64,000 nt of DNA, from assembly GCA_019633425.1 (NCBI GenBank), contig WSUB01000004.1, positions 124,001 through 188,000 on the forward strand. The letters are read 5' to 3'. The position numbers and the translations under genes are program-made. The DNA comes from Tulasnella sp. 424 (Eukaryota > Basidiomycota > Agaricomycetes > Cantharellales > Tulasnellaceae). The notes under the pieces are model-generated. The model made no database searches. It was not told the DNA's origin and was given only the letters and a program-made list of their open reading frames with translations. Position 1 is the first letter of the stretch. Every line of letters begins with the position of its first letter. This document shows positions 1-16,054 of the stretch, one piece after another.

Positions 1-1786
1 TATGGAAATCAAAATTTTCGTTCGTCAAAGCCATCTATCTCTTCTGTCGATACTGGCCAATAGCGACTGTTCCATACATCTTGTGGGCGTATACGGTTCC
101 TCACACCTGGGAGACGTGCGAGCGGATATTCCGGATACCAGTAGCTGGTTCGTGTACCTGCATTCGTGTTGCGAGCATCATACTGACGCCTAGTTCGCCT
201 GCTTGTCTCCGATAGTGGCAACTTGGAATCAACTGGGTACTATAATTTGAGGCTTTAGTAGAAGCGCCTGGCTATTTCAGCTGACCTTCGACGACTGTAC
301 CCCGGATTATAGGCGCAGAAACGGTGCTGCTTGCACGAACTGTCGCTTTCCTTGGCAACAGCCGTATAATCTTCTACAGCCTCTCAGCATGCCTAGTCGC
401 GGCCACTGCCTATCAGAACTGGGTCGTGTTCAAGCCCATGTTTCTTATTCCTTTCATTGCCGATGACAGATACGGCGTTTGCTTGCCCACAAGTCCCGGG
501 TGCGTTTGAGTATTCTGTTCGAGGGGGATAGCATCATGCTGATAGAGATATGACAACGCTTTAGACACGAGATATTTGGTGAGCTCGCCTGTGATCGTGG
601 TAGAAATTATCAAGCTCAACGAGGTTGCTATCGTCTCATAATCCAGGATATTTTGTAAGTCCGGTATTGTCATCGTTCCTAAACGACCTTCCACTCACCC
701 CATACCTACAGCTGTCCTCTCTATGTTTCGATACTTTGGTACGCCTTTGATCTCCTATTACCGGCTATCGACTGACTTTGCAACTCTCTTCAGGTCACCG
801 TCCTCATGATCTACCGAGTCTTCCGGCTGAGGCGAGAGGCGGGTGGTCAATTCAGCCGTAGTAAGTCGTATCAACTCAAGTCGATTCAAGCTGGCATTCA
901 GCTGATATCCATTTTCTTGCTTTTGCGCTCGGAGGTCCGCTTGTGCAACTGTTTGTCTCCGAAGGTGGGCCACAGGGTTGTTGCTGACTCCAACCGCCAC
1001 GAACTGACCGGCGTTTATATCTCAAGGGCTTTGGTACTTCGTCGTAGTGTCGATTGCCAACCTCGTCAATGGCTTGGTAAGTTTTTAAGTCTCGACATAG
1101 CGTTGGTGCTCCCAGATCGTTGCTAACCGGACCTGCACTCTTTGACTGTAGATGTTCGCCCAAAAGGAGAAGTCCCTTCAAGCTACTGCGGTGCCTTTTT
1201 CGTACGCTTATCCGATGGAGTAGCCGTATTCAAACTAACTCTATCTCCTTGGCGTATCAGGAACATGCTCCCTCCTATTCTCGCCTGCCGCTTGATCCTC
1301 GATCTTCGCGAACACGGCTCAGTAGAAGGTAACGCCTGGCTCACCACGGGCAAAGGCAACGTAGGCTTCGTCCTCCCAGCATTTCTATACCGTTCAAAGC
1401 CCGGTCCGACTCCGCCACACCTCTCTACAATCCGCTTCCAAAACCCTCACAACAACAACTCCCTTCATCCCGGAGTAAGCGCAACGGATAGCAGCGTCAT
1501 ATCGACCATCTCGGACGTCCAGTTCGTAACCGCCGATGGTGTGGGTAATAAGACGAGTTTCGCGGCGGGGTTGACGTCGATTAGGAGTGCTGGGGATGAG
1601 GATGGGGATGATATCGTGGACGCGCGGGATGTTTTGGTTTCGGCTATGAAGTCCGAAAGGGAGGCAGAATCACCCGGGGTGGATAGCGAGTTCGACCTGG
1701 CGTACCAAATGAAGCCTATAAGATCTCGTGGAGAGACCGCATCGAGAGTGAGTGAGGAGGAACGCCGAGGGGATGATGTAGTGTAA
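1..1786 (+). CDS. DUF6533-like multi-pass membrane protein, 5' end outside the window
   Basis: Partial gene running in from the left edge. Spliced exons read WKSKFSFVKAIYLFCRYWP (from base 3), then WNQLETVLLARTVAFLGNS across the intron at about 237-319, then a hydrophobic stretch to about base 500. Later exons give VTVLMIYRVFRLRRE (from about 794) and FISQGLWYFVVVSIANLVN (about 1014-1076). After the introns at about 1077-1150 and 1200-1260 comes a NMLPPILACRLILDLREHG block and a hydrophilic tail ending at 1786. This series of helices, ending in a 'RhhhNLR'-like block before a charged cytoplasmic tail, is the pattern of the agaricomycete DUF6533 family, whose function is unknown. The exon joins between about 500 and 800 are unclear, so a damaged copy is possible. 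Confidence 0.65.
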
Positions 1787-1882
1787 CTTTCGGGGAGCTG
1801 TCGCTCTCAAGTTTTCGTTCGTTTTGGGACTTTGTTTCTTGGAATGCTGATTGTCGGTTATAACTCTTGTATCAATCTTTTT

Positions 1883-2236
1883 TCAATCCTTGCATATATC
1901 TCTGTAGCTACGACTAAACCTGAATAGGTTATGTTCCCTTTCTTTTTTTCCTCCTGTCTTCACCCCCTTGCTTTTCGGTCCCCCTAGCCACTGAAGGCGA
2001 CTCTGCGAAGTGAGCATGTTTCTGATCGACTTAGAAAGAGCAAGTCGAGGTCCTTCGTCGCCATCGTTGAACTTGAAGGCTTTGTAGAAGCTGGTTGCGG
2101 CATTTTCAGGGCGTCTCCGCGGATCGGTGGAGTTTGCTTGCCAAGCCGTAGCACGTGCAAAGTCGATAAACATAACCAAAGCTAGTTGCTTGGCGTTTTC
2201 GCCTCGTTCACCCCCACCACCTCGACCTCGACTCAT
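1883..2236 (-). CDS. Possible small basic protein (117 residues), doubtful
   Basis: An uninterrupted minus-strand frame begins MSRGRGGGGERGE and ends in a lysine/arginine-rich tail. It fills the gap between the 3' end of the DUF6533-like gene and the start of the hydrolase. I recognise no domain. The open frame continues upstream, antisense to hydrolase exon 1, where it is surely a shadow. The composition is credible for a protein but nothing else supports it. Confidence 0.2.
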   Translation of the reverse strand: MSRGRGGGGERGENAKQLALVMFIDFARATAWQANSTDPRRRPENAATSFYKAFKFNDGDEGPRLALSKSIRNMLTSQSRLQWLGGPKSKGVKTGGKKEREHNLFRFSRSYRDICKD

Positions 2237-2300
2237 TTCGCTGTACCCGCTACTGGATAGCAATAATAACGACCAGGCATTGGAAAGGAATACATAGGAA

Positions 2301-5300
2301 ATGGCGCCACTTGGGTCGCTCACGACTTCGATGGGCTTCAAGCTCGGACCCATCATGCTCAGTACACTCATAACGCACTTCCTCAACCGTGAACTGGCGA
2401 CGAAGGACTCCAAAGCTCGAGAAGAGCTTCTGTATGATGAAGCTTTTACGATTGTAAAGGTGCGCCCTGTTTCTTCTGCTGCAGTGCTCTCCTATGTTAC
2501 TTACACTGTTGCGTTTTTTCCTATTCAGTCCTTTATGGAAGCTTCGACCAAGTAAGCACGCCACCCAGACCCCACACTTAGCTTCGTACTGAGAGAAAAC
2601 AGACATACCGTCGAAGAGCTTCAAGCCTTTTCCAATACTCGTATCCCAGCTCCGCCATGGGTGCGGACTGTTCGCGTCATGATACCGCTTTCGTAAGTCC
2701 CACACCCTTGTTCGGCCCCCGAAGAATCATCCCCCACTCACATTTAGCCAATCAAAACGAACGGTTTAGCTCGTGTGACAAAGCTGCAGATAAGCTCATT
2801 GAAGCTCTCGGAGGCAAGGAAATGGCGAAGCAGACTGTGGGCGGTACACGATGGTGGCAAGTTCGCGGGCTGGATGGCATCCCCGGAGAATGGATCGTGG
2901 TGAGGAAGGACATTGCCGCCCAGCGAAAACGACATAAAACCGAAAAGGATCAAAATTCTTATTTTCATCGAGCTAAAAGTACTGGGTTCTTTGGGGCGAA
3001 CGAACAGGATGAGAAACAGCAGGAACCTCATGAGTACACGCCAGAGATGGAGGGGACCCCTTGTATGTTATATGTCCATGTAAGTGTAGCCTGGTACTTC
3101 GTTCGATCATTATTAATTAATCTGACTTGTCATACTCCAAGGGTGGGGGAGGTTATTTTGGCTCTGTGAGCTTAGTTCAAACCGCGGCAGTCGGTTCCGA
3201 AATTGACACCATACGGGCATTCGTCAGATCGATCAGCAGCGCTATACGATGCATAGATACGCTAGAAAGATGAACGGAAGAGTCTTTGGTGCGTCCGCCT
3301 TTGATGCCGAGCGCCTAAAATTGATGCCGAATTTTATGACGTAGCTATAAATTATCGACTCGCACCGCAGTATCCATTCCCCTGCGCCATCCATGATGCG
3401 CTTTCTGCATGTATGTGAAAATTCCCTTGACTTATTCTAGGCCTAACGTTTGCTCTTCTTAGACTTTTACCTCCTAGAACCGCCTGAAGGAGCCGAGCAT
3501 GAGCCTGTTGACCCGTCGCTGATTATTCTCGCCGGAGATTCGGCAGGAGGGAATATCATACTCGCTCTACTGTACGTTCAGCTTACTTGTGGATGAATTC
3601 CCGCTAATCCTTCATAGTCAGGTCATTCGCGACACCGGCCTACCAGCACCAGCAGGCGCCGTCCTGATCAGTCCATGGTGTGATCTAACACACAGTTTCC
3701 CCAGCTGTATGACAAACGCGGCTTCTGTAATACCCCTTGGTCGCTCTCGAACCAGCCCTCTCGTGGACTGATTATTTGATTGTCGCTGCAGGACATTATA
3801 CCACCATATGGCCTCTCCCTTCACAAGCCATCCCCACTCTGGCCACCCCCAAGCTCGATCGAGTAAATTACCCCACGAAACTTGCTGCGAGCTAAAGCAC
3901 GTGCTAATTGACCGCCACAATAGGACCACTGTTACGCGAGAGAGGTTCGTTAGCCGGCTAAAGCAAGCTGTGCATAGAGGACTGAATCCGGACGAATCCG
4001 ACGGAGAAACGATTACCATCGCGGAAGGGAGTCGTGATACTCGTCGAATGGCCGCGGCATTACCACATCAGACCACACTCCTCGGAGACAAGATCTCTCG
4101 GCGCCAAGTGATGGTGTCCCAATCGAGTGTCGAACCTGATACACCTATGCAAGCACCTGACCCTCACGGGCTGAAGACTTCCGTGGAACCAGGAGAGAAT
4201 GCCACTCTTCTGGTCGACGGCAAAGCGGTAACTATTCGGAGCCAAATCCAGTTCTATGCTATGTGGGTCGGAGACTTGCGGCTAAGTCATGAACGGCACC
4301 TGACGGCCGCTGCCTGGCTACTCTCCTCTAGGAATCATCAGCTTACTCACCCTTTGGTATCTCCCGCACTGGCCTACCTCGGAGGATTGCCACCTTGCCT
4401 CTTCCTAGCAAGCGATAAGGAGCTCTTACGTGATGAAATTATTTACACGTAGGCCATCTGCCATTTTGCCAGAGCAAGGAACTGAACAGTTTGTTCGGTT
4501 AGAGCACACAAGGCCGCCAATCCCGAACGGTATCCTCTCAAGGAGGAAACTCGCAAGTTGTATCCAGCCATGGAAGGCATTGAGGATCGCTACGGCCCTA
4601 CGAATGTTCATCTCCAAGTGTACGATGGTACGTTCTCCAGTTACTGTTCCCGGTTCCGGCCTAAGTTACTCACTCGAACGACTTATGCTTACATCATATC
4701 CAGAAACTTGCCATGTTCTACCCCTGTACTCCTTCACAACACCAGCAAAATATTGTTATCGAGCGGTGTGTATTTTCGTGCTCCGATATTCCGCAATCTA
4801 GTTAATGTGAGCGCCAGATCGCTACATTTTGCAAATTCGTCACGTCAGAGCGACATCGCCAGCGCACAGTTGTGCTTCAAGAGCCTGAAGAGATTCTTCA
4901 AGCCATCGCAGAAACGCCTGCTGCTCGGCAAGATGTTCCCTCACGCCTACTAGAGCGCCGGAAAACTCTTGCGCAGGGCAAGCTCACGCCTCGAGCTTCC
5001 TTACTTCGCCGTTTGACCCTTCCTACGTCTCTACGGCGCAACTCCCTAGCGCCCAAAGAAGAGCCGGCGCAAATATTACCTACTGAAGATAGCATGGTGT
5101 CCAGTCCTACGGTCGCCACGCCTATGAGCGGCGAACCACCTACAACCGCGGGCGGGTCGGTCAGCGGCTTCCATTCGCATCGCCTAAATGAGATTGGAAC
5201 GGCAGGTCACCCAGCGGTCTATGCCTGCGACGGAGTAGGTTGGATTTGTAATTTCTGTAACCTAACGAACCTCACGTCGATAAACTTGTCAGGATGGAAC

Positions 5301-6105
5301 TCCCTTCATCAAGCATATGATCCGAGAGCGGGTTGCCACCAATGGCGTTATACGACCTTTGGAGGACGAATCGTTGATTCATGCATGCACGATGAAGTTG
5401 GATGAGATTTGTGTCCTACACGAGGAGAGTGTTCGACGGTACCTCAAGGGTCAGGAGATTTGGGAACGCAAGTTCGCCAAAGTGGCTAGGACAATCGAAG
5501 GACGACGCCAAAAGCATCTGAATCTCTCGACTAAAGATGGCAGGCGGACGATGGACAAGATTCGCAGACAGCTTCATATAGCGGGCGAGGGGCAGTCCCC
5601 GGCCCTCGCGGTCGAGCCCGATACGACGGCGGACGAACCCCATGCCGTGGATTTGAGCTGCGTGATGGAAAAGACGGTCTTAGGCTCACGTCAATGGAAG
5701 TGGGGATGGGCACTAGAGGGTGAGACTCCACCACCCTCAAGTATCGTCGCCAGAGGGGACACAGCGGAGGCGCGGATGTTGGGTCAATTTGCGGACAGGC
5801 AGCTCGGTCCTGGTGACGAGGAGCACAGCATGAGTGGGAATAACCTATGGTCGGTTGTCGTCGAGGCTCTTACCCGAGGCAAGCCCCCTCCCCGTGGAAG
5901 GAGAAGCGGTAGTCAGGCTCCAGTGGGTCATGCAGGTGAGCCAGGCGGCGAAAGCGGGAAGGAAGACAATGGAAGCTCTCGTTACTTCTCCTGGTTTCGT
6001 TCTGGACGGGGACGGTCTACCTCGAAGGGGCCGGATAGCTCGCTAAGTGCCAGTTCCCCACTGGCAAGCAGTTCCCCAAGCAGCAGTCCAGAACCATCGC
6101 CGTAA
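2301..6105 (+). CDS. HSL-type alpha/beta hydrolase with long C-terminal extension
   Basis: Probable lipase or esterase of the hormone-sensitive-lipase family (alpha/beta hydrolase fold 3). At least ten short introns are needed. Exon 1 (2301-2459) starts [19 protein letters not shown]. The oxyanion motif HGGGG is joined across an intron: CAT ends just before the gtaagt near 3080, and GGT GGG GGA GGT follows at about 3141. [13 protein letters not shown] lies near 3350-3390. The nucleophile elbow AGDSAGGN is at about 3535-3558. The likely catalytic acid is in [11 protein letters not shown] (about 4410-4438) and the histidine is in [10 protein letters not shown] (about 4710). After the catalytic part come roughly 400 residues of basic and serine-rich sequence, including [16 protein letters not shown] and a poly-Ser tail. 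The substrate cannot be told. The ATG at 2301 is the first one in frame with the conserved N-terminal stretch. Confidence 0.8.
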
Positions 6106-8319
6106 CTATTTGATGTACAAACGCCGTGTTCGATGTATTATTTTCTTGTGAACCGCCCAGGCTGTGTGTTTGTGTCGTGAGTGGGACTGAGTAATCAGAG
6201 GTAGCCGAATAGGCGGCATTCCGACGACCGCGCACCGCGAATCCTGACAACAATCCGGTGACCATTGATAATTCAGCCATTTGTAGTCACTTGTACACTA
6301 TCTACGTTGTTTTTCGTTCTACTACTGCCTGAAGGATGGAGGCAGTGACCCGAAGACAGGGGCCTCGAGCGTTGCAAGGAAAAAGGTGCATTCTTGGATC
6401 GCAACATAAGTGATAACAAATTGACTTTCAAGACAGTGGCAAAGCGTTATACGATGCTGCGAATCCGGGATGTCCTTCACCGAATGTTGGTGTCTTGGCT
6501 TCCGAATAGCTCGCATTTGAACGTAAAGAAGATCCTGACATGGCTCATACAGCCCCCTGTCCAGACTTTGACGGAATTACAACCCCCGAAGCAGCTCGAA
6601 GGCTCACCTATTCCTTCGCAAAAGGCGGCGAATTTGACCCCGGATAGGGCTGGTCTCCCCCCGAGCCGTAGCGTTGGGACCAAGAGTCAGGCACAAGTCC
6701 ACTGGCTAGCTCGAAGATTGCCCCTGAAAGGGGATAGAGATGCCTGGGGTGTGGAGAGATGTGGAGACTATATCCTAGTACTATCTTGTTCGTTGCCAAT
6801 AAAGACAATACAAGCGTCGCCGTGGGGATTTTCTTTCCATCCACTGGACCCCCAACTTGTTCATCTCGGAGGGTACTAAGCCGCAGTTCACGCCGATAAA
6901 CAAAGCTAGATGTATTGGGATTGATGGATGGTTGTGTAATTCGGGAGTGATAGTCACCGGCGTGCTTCCAGGGGTTCGAGAACCCGCTGAAAGGCGTGGT
7001 TCCCTTCAAGTAAATTCGACCAGAAACTGATCTTTTGCCCAGAAATTGAATTGCCTATGCTAATGAGTAACATCAAATGGCAGATCTGGATATATTACAT
7101 AGGTTACGTGCCCTGGAAGGCCGTCCTCTTTGTCGGGAGTCCAAGCGCCTGCATCTGGCTTGGGGAGTTGAAGCCTGGGCTCAGTCATCAGGTGGCCATA
7201 GAGTTCCTAGCTAGTCCAAGACACCCCAGACGGTATCGCCAGCAAATTCCGAGACGCGGAGATGGTCCCCTCAAACGTCGGCGGATGTCACCGAACTGGG
7301 ACCCAGCGGCAGCAACCGAGTGCATTCTGACCAAACAAACACCGCAGGTCGGCAGACTCGCTAAACCGCGGGGTGTCTCAATATAGAGGCCATGTCGTCA
7401 TGAGCAAACTTCGAGCGAGGGGACCAGTCATTTCGGACAACTGCCATACGGCAATGCTGACTGAACATAAGGAATTCGGTCGGATCCCGTCTACTGCCAT
7501 AGATATCGCCGCTAGATTCTCCGATGGACCGCAGGGTGGCCCCCACGGTGAATACCAGACCGCTGAGTGATCGTCGGTACCTTTGTACAGGCTGAGCTGT
7601 TTGTCAGGAGAGAGACGGTTGGGAGGACTTAAGTAGATTTTCGGGCATGTTTCAGCGCGCTCCTGCCGGGTGTTTCGGGTATTTCGGGGGCTCTCCTCGG
7701 ACATGGAAAAGCTCTACCCACTGTCAAAGCGATTTTCAAAAGTCTAGCTACTACATAAACATGCGAAGAACGAAACCGAGAAGGGAATAATGACAAACGA
7801 ACGAGATGGGTACTTGGGGAAGTGGGTTTGTAGGAGAACCGAAAGAAGACATATACATGCAAAGAAGATCGAAAACACGTATCCTTTAATACAGAACCGA
7901 AACAAAGGGGCGAGAACGTAACGAGTGGATATACGAGCGAGATCAATTGATCCGTCGCTAAACTGCTATACATGGGTTGTGGGGAAATCACCGGGTAATG
8001 ACATGCAACATGCAGAGTAGCACGTAAAATGTACGCATACTACGATGCCACGAAAAGCCAAGGTATGACGACGATGGGCGTCTGGAATGAGCTGAGGCAG
8101 CATCGAAGGATTCGAAATCTCGATCCGCCTCAGGGTCCGACTTGACCGTGATTTCCTAATCTGGCGAGCTGCCTTTCGGCCGTATTTACACAGGAGGTAA
8201 TTGAAGGATGAACGTTGAACACGAGAGCCAAGGAGTGTAACAACCGAAATGGATGTGACTGCCGCAGGGGTGCCGTTGTAGGACTAGCTCCTGGGGCTCT
8301 TGGAATGTGTGCTGAGCGT
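6106..8319. other. Gene-poor interval of 2.2 kb
   Basis: Only short open frames with no recognisable motifs and no convincing spliced model on either strand. It separates the hydrolase from the disordered-protein gene and presumably contains the 3' untranslated regions of both, which converge here. Confidence 0.5.
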
Positions 8320-10116
8320 TCAGAACCGCATTGGTTTCAGAGCCGAACCGGGCGTTTGAACCTTCCTAAGGGGTATCTTGTTGTGTGCCTTGACATCCAC
8401 TGGCGTCTCCCACTGCGGGAGCGAGACGGAAAGCACTGAGCTCGGCCTCCTAAATCGCTCTGGTGCCTGCCAAAACTTCGTGGGCTGCATGCCAGTATAC
8501 TGGGGTCGGATAGGGGCTGGGGTCATCGCAGAGGCACGGCGTACGCGGCTGAGTGATGGAGTAGGCGAATTACAGATGGAAATGTTGCGAATGTGGTTCG
8601 TTGTGGATGGACGGGTTCCGTGCAGTGCCGTGGAATGCCGTTTGGAGGGTAATGGCAAACGCTTGCCTTCGCCGCGCAGTATTATCGGGGTATTCGTAGA
8701 TCGGCTCAGTTGGGCTCGCGGCGGAGGAGTTGGGGAAGCGCAAGGGGAAGCAGGCGGTGAGGCTTCCGCAATGCCGTTCCTGTGGTCTGGCTCACTATTA
8801 ACCTCTTGAAGGAGGTCTGGTGCAAGGGGAGCCTGCTGTGTGGATGATAAAGGAACTTTATTGAGGTCCAATTGAGTAGGGGAACCTGTCGCGGCATCGG
8901 ACTGGAAGCCGTGTGCGAATCGTGATAGTTCCGGATTTGGGGCCCCTGAGTGGTCATTTGAAGCCACGGTTGATTCCTTCCGAGAGGATCGGCATTGCGA
9001 TGGTTTAACGAGCTTTGGTTCAGAATCGTCAGGGCGGGCTCGGGCCCACGGAGGGAGAATGACATAGGCGAGACCCGTCCGCGGCGAGACCATGTCGGGT
9101 GGATGGGTGTCGAACGTCTCGTTGAATATCCCGACCGGCGCTTCATCATCCATGTCTGCGGTCTCATCCTCCACATCCTTGATTGATTCGAGCGAGTAAG
9201 CGGCGAGGTTTGATGCGAGGGTGGTCTCGACAAGGAGGTCAGGACAAGGTGCGGCATGCACAGGGGTCGACAAATTAATTTCATCATCGCTTCCTTGTAG
9301 AAGACCTCCATCCTCGAACTTTCTTTCCCCGTCTAACGCCTTGTCCTCAAGGTCTGACAGGCAATCTCGGCTTGCTGATTCTGTATCAATAACCAGCGAT
9401 TTGGGAAGTTCTGGGTCTCCGAAAGCTGCCGTGGCCCCGCTTAGCCGAGACCACGACCTCATACTGGTCCCTGGTCTGCTGTCACGATCAACGGGTGACG
9501 GAGCCGCTCCAACTCGCCATGTGGGCCCACCCTCTGCTTGCCGGACTTTCTCCATGGCATTGAGTGCCAGAACCGCCATTTTGACTTTGCTGCTGCCAGC
9601 GCTTGACCTCCGGCGAGATGTGAGATCCGTGGCGAGGGAACCTTGGCTGGTTTGCGAGGGGTGTCCTAGCCCGAGGTCCGCGGTTGCGGAGACCACGGTA
9701 CTTCCCGTTGGCATGGGTGTAAGCTTAGCTGGAGTTTGTAGAGTACCGCTAAAGGCTGTGCTGGTGGTAGCAACCGATAGGCAGGTATCTCTGCGGTCTC
9801 TGCGTTCTGCGACGAGTCGGACCCAGTCTGGCTGCGTGAAGCTAGGAGTTGCGAGGTAGGCGGGGTTAACGGCGGAGGAGTCCTTTGTTGTTGGCGCGCC
9901 GTTGGCAGAAGCCCCTATTTTTTCAAACAGCGCAGCTTTGCGAGCGGCGATGCTGGTCACGGTAAGCGGTGTGGATTGCATCGGAAAGGCGAGGGTTGAC
10001 GTGGAGGAAAAGGATGTGCTGGGGGTAACCGTGGTGGAAAACTGGTTGTTAGGAGGCAAAAGAAGCTGGCCAGCGCAATCGGCTCGGCCAGACGTCGAGG
10101 AATTTGGGTGGTCCAT
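8320..10116 (-). CDS. Large intrinsically disordered protein, function unknown
   Basis: A single open frame of 598 codons starting MDHPNSSTSGRADCAGQ and ending GSALKPMRF. It is rich in Ser, Pro, Thr and Ala almost throughout, with an acidic middle (ESIKDVEDETADMDDEA). Basic serine-rich patches such as SRRRSSAGSSK and KRHSTALHG could be phosphorylation sites. One short helix-like stretch (KMAVLALNAMEKVRQAE) follows the first patch. No catalytic motif, membrane segment or signal peptide is visible. I do not recognise the family. The frame length and the consistent composition make it a real gene. Upstream lies a strongly pyrimidine-rich stretch (on the coding strand) that suits a fungal promoter. 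Confidence 0.7.
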   Translation of the reverse strand: MDHPNSSTSGRADCAGQLLLPPNNQFSTTVTPSTSFSSTSTLAFPMQSTPLTVTSIAARKAALFEKIGASANGAPTTKDSSAVNPAYLATPSFTQPDWVRLVAERRDRRDTCLSVATTSTAFSGTLQTPAKLTPMPTGSTVVSATADLGLGHPSQTSQGSLATDLTSRRRSSAGSSKVKMAVLALNAMEKVRQAEGGPTWRVGAAPSPVDRDSRPGTSMRSWSRLSGATAAFGDPELPKSLVIDTESASRDCLSDLEDKALDGERKFEDGGLLQGSDDEINLSTPVHAAPCPDLLVETTLASNLAAYSLESIKDVEDETADMDDEAPVGIFNETFDTHPPDMVSPRTGLAYVILPPWARARPDDSEPKLVKPSQCRSSRKESTVASNDHSGAPNPELSRFAHGFQSDAATGSPTQLDLNKVPLSSTQQAPLAPDLLQEVNSEPDHRNGIAEASPPASPCASPTPPPRAQLSRSTNTPIILRGEGKRLPLPSKRHSTALHGTRPSTTNHIRNISICNSPTPSLSRVRRASAMTPAPIRPQYTGMQPTKFWQAPERFRRPSSVLSVSLPQWETPVDVKAHNKIPLRKVQTPGSALKPMRF

Positions 10117-11464
10117 GCGGAGTCTGTCCTCCTAACACTGAGGAGTGCTGTGAATAACGGCAGAGTTAGGTAAACGAGGAAAGTGGCAAAAGGAGGAGAA
10201 AGTGTATACATACGATTTCTAAGTAGGAAAATGGCTTAAGCTGGCGGATAATTTTCTGATATTTTGGGTGGCAGCCAGCTGCAACCGCAGGCTATGGTAG
10301 ATTGAGAGGGAGAGAGGAAAAGAGAGACAGGGAAACGAGAGTCGAGAGGCTGTGGGTTAAAGAGAGGAGGTCCAGTGTAAAAAAAAGCTGTGATGAGCGG
10401 TACAAGTGACGAAGCAGATGAGAAACGTCCAAGGGGCCGTTGTCGAGCGGAGAGGCGGTGACTTTGCGTGAAATCACAAACCAGGCCGCGCCCGCCGGCT
10501 GCGGTTTCTGACCGCACCCAAGTTGACTAACCGCCGCTGGCTTCGACGGCGCCAAGACGACGGCGTACGATATACTCGTACATATGCGAAACTGGGAATG
10601 AGTACAACCCCGATCTCAGCATGCTTATCTCAATCTGGTAGTCTGGATGCACAAGCGCTCTGGGTTTTGGGTCCGCACTCGTCCCTTTTGCCACTTCCGA
10701 TTCTTGCGCTTGCCCCTGGAAGGAGATCTACTTTTCTTTTTCCTCGACAGCCTCAACTGAAACCTCGACTTTTCACTTCGTTTTGGGCGCATGAGCTATA
10801 CCTTTATGGGGTCAAATGTGTATCCTTGTGTACACCCAGCACGCGCACGTTGTGAGAGGTTCCCTTATCGATCTCACCGTCTGAAAAATCCGGCCGCTAC
10901 GACCGACTTGTCCTTGAAATCCATTTTTGTCGAGTTCTGGCCGGTTTCCAAGCTGTTATGTTGAGATCACGTTGACGGATCTCGCCAGGTTACGGAGAGG
11001 GAGATTAGGCCTGCGAGTGGCGTCGGACCATGCGCGACCTCACCCGATCCAAATCTAAAAGCGGCAAAAAAAACATCCCCGATACGTCCTAATGTGTACA
11101 AAACTCTTGCATTTCCCGAGGATACAAATGCTGTGTGCATCCACTTTCACTCTCACCCAACCCTCAAAGTGTGTCATTCAGCACTTTTTTCCAAAAATCC
11201 ATCCATACTGCTTTTCGGCGACTTGCAGGGTCGCTCAGGGACCCAGTGGGTGAGGCTCGAAACAATCGCCTCTCACCGGGGACATACGACCGGAGGGTCC
11301 TTGCCCTTCCCGTCCCTCCGCCACGATTTGCGAGCGGCTTATATAACAGTACATACAAAACTCAGTCAGCTGCGAGCTTATAGTCTCCTTTCAACTCGTC
11401 GTTTCTCTCCTCCCAACTTTCGCTTCAAACCCGCTTTTTTTTTTCTTGGTCGTCAAGTCGTCTC
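10117..11464. other. Divergent intergenic region
   Basis: Lies between the disordered-protein gene (-) and zinc-finger gene A (+), so it must carry both promoters. The part next to the minus-strand gene (about 10,250-10,400) is purine-rich on the plus strand, a CT-rich tract in the sense of that gene. A second pyrimidine-rich stretch at about 11,385-11,455 immediately precedes gene A. No other gene is seen. Confidence 0.4.
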
Positions 11465-12261
11465 ATGGCATCGCCAACTCCGAACCGCCTCCCTCCCTCA
11501 CCATCAGCACGGCGCTCACCCTCCCAAAACTTACAACTTCCACCGCTACATGAGCAGCTGGGAGAGATACTAGATATCCCGCTCGATCCAAGACAGAATT
11601 CCCAACGGTCGTCGTGAGTGCACAGCCTTCCCCACCAATTCGTTCGGTGTTCCTGCCGGGCGAATTCTCGTGCACGTAACATTGACGCGGTTCCCTTTTT
11701 GACTACGACAGGCAAAGCACATCTTCGAGCGGTCGCGATGCCCTTCTCAGCTATCTAGACATTGCGGGAAGACGAATTAATCGGCCTCCCGATCTTCGGC
11801 GAATCGAGTCACATCCACCAAGGCTGTCAGACAACGCTGGTGCCTCCCTCTCATCCTCACCGCCAGCATCGGCATCACCCCACGGAGGGGGTTCACCGCC
11901 AGCGGCACATCAGACCCAGCCATCAAATCACACTCAGACAGATGTAGAAGCTTCTGAAGATGATGAAAGTGACTACCTTTCGTCTCCAGCACCAGATGCG
12001 ACCCCAAACCCTAGTTTTGGGGGGCGCAGGGGACCGGTCCCATGGGAGGCTTGTAGATGCGCCGGCGTGCATACCAAACACTTGAGGCATTGGGAAACGT
12101 CCTGCCCATACAACCTCAACCGAACGAGGTTTCCTTGTGGAGTTGAGGGCTGCCGCAAGTCTTTCGCTCGCGCGGATGGACGGAAGCGGCACTGGGACAA
12201 GTTTCACCCAAGGCATTCGACCCCAGCCCAAGAAGATGCGGACATGGACAGCCCGTCATAG
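11465..12261 (+). CDS. Zinc-finger family gene A (intact, 232 residues)
   Basis: Two exons, 11,465-11,613 and 11,712-12,261, joined in phase (699 coding bases). The N-terminal part is low-complexity Pro/Ser with an acidic patch (EASEDDESDYLSSP). The C-terminal part has the two modules that define the family. The first is C-R-C, nine residues, then H in LRHWETSCPYN and its C. The second is CGVEGCRKSFARADGRKRH followed by four residues and a second H, a near-classical C2H2 finger with four residues between the cysteines. Intron 1 is the breakpoint of the tandem duplication: the two downstream copies contain exon 2 sequence only. Likely a nuclear nucleic-acid-binding protein, inferred from the finger alone. 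Confidence 0.8.
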
Positions 12262-12661
12262 GTTTACCCTAAGATTCTCTGCCGTCAAGGCTTCTCCTTA
12301 CGGGATTCGGGACCCCTACCACGGACGGCGAGCCATAGCCGAACCATTTCATATAATATGCCTACCCTCCATTTCTCGCCGCACCTCCCCTACCCCGCGC
12401 TCATTTATTAGTGGACCTGTTTTCGGCTCCCCATCTCTGGACCTCATATTTTATCCTGTACGAGCTTTGTTGCTATGTGAATGTCCCGGGATATAGGTAG
12501 ACACTCTGTACTCATAGGATTTTATGTGCACGTAATTGACTAAAACGATAGGCTCAACTCGTGGCCGAAAGTCCACGAAATTTAAATAGATAAAGAATGG
12601 TATAACAGTTGGAAGAGTTACAGTGGCGTGTAAATGTTCCGTTAAAAGCCAGAGAGTCTCG

Positions 12662-16054
<3,393 letters not shown>

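Noticed and set aside
413..694. Minus-strand open frame of 93 codons
   Set aside because: Antisense to exons of the DUF6533-like gene; no motif of its own.
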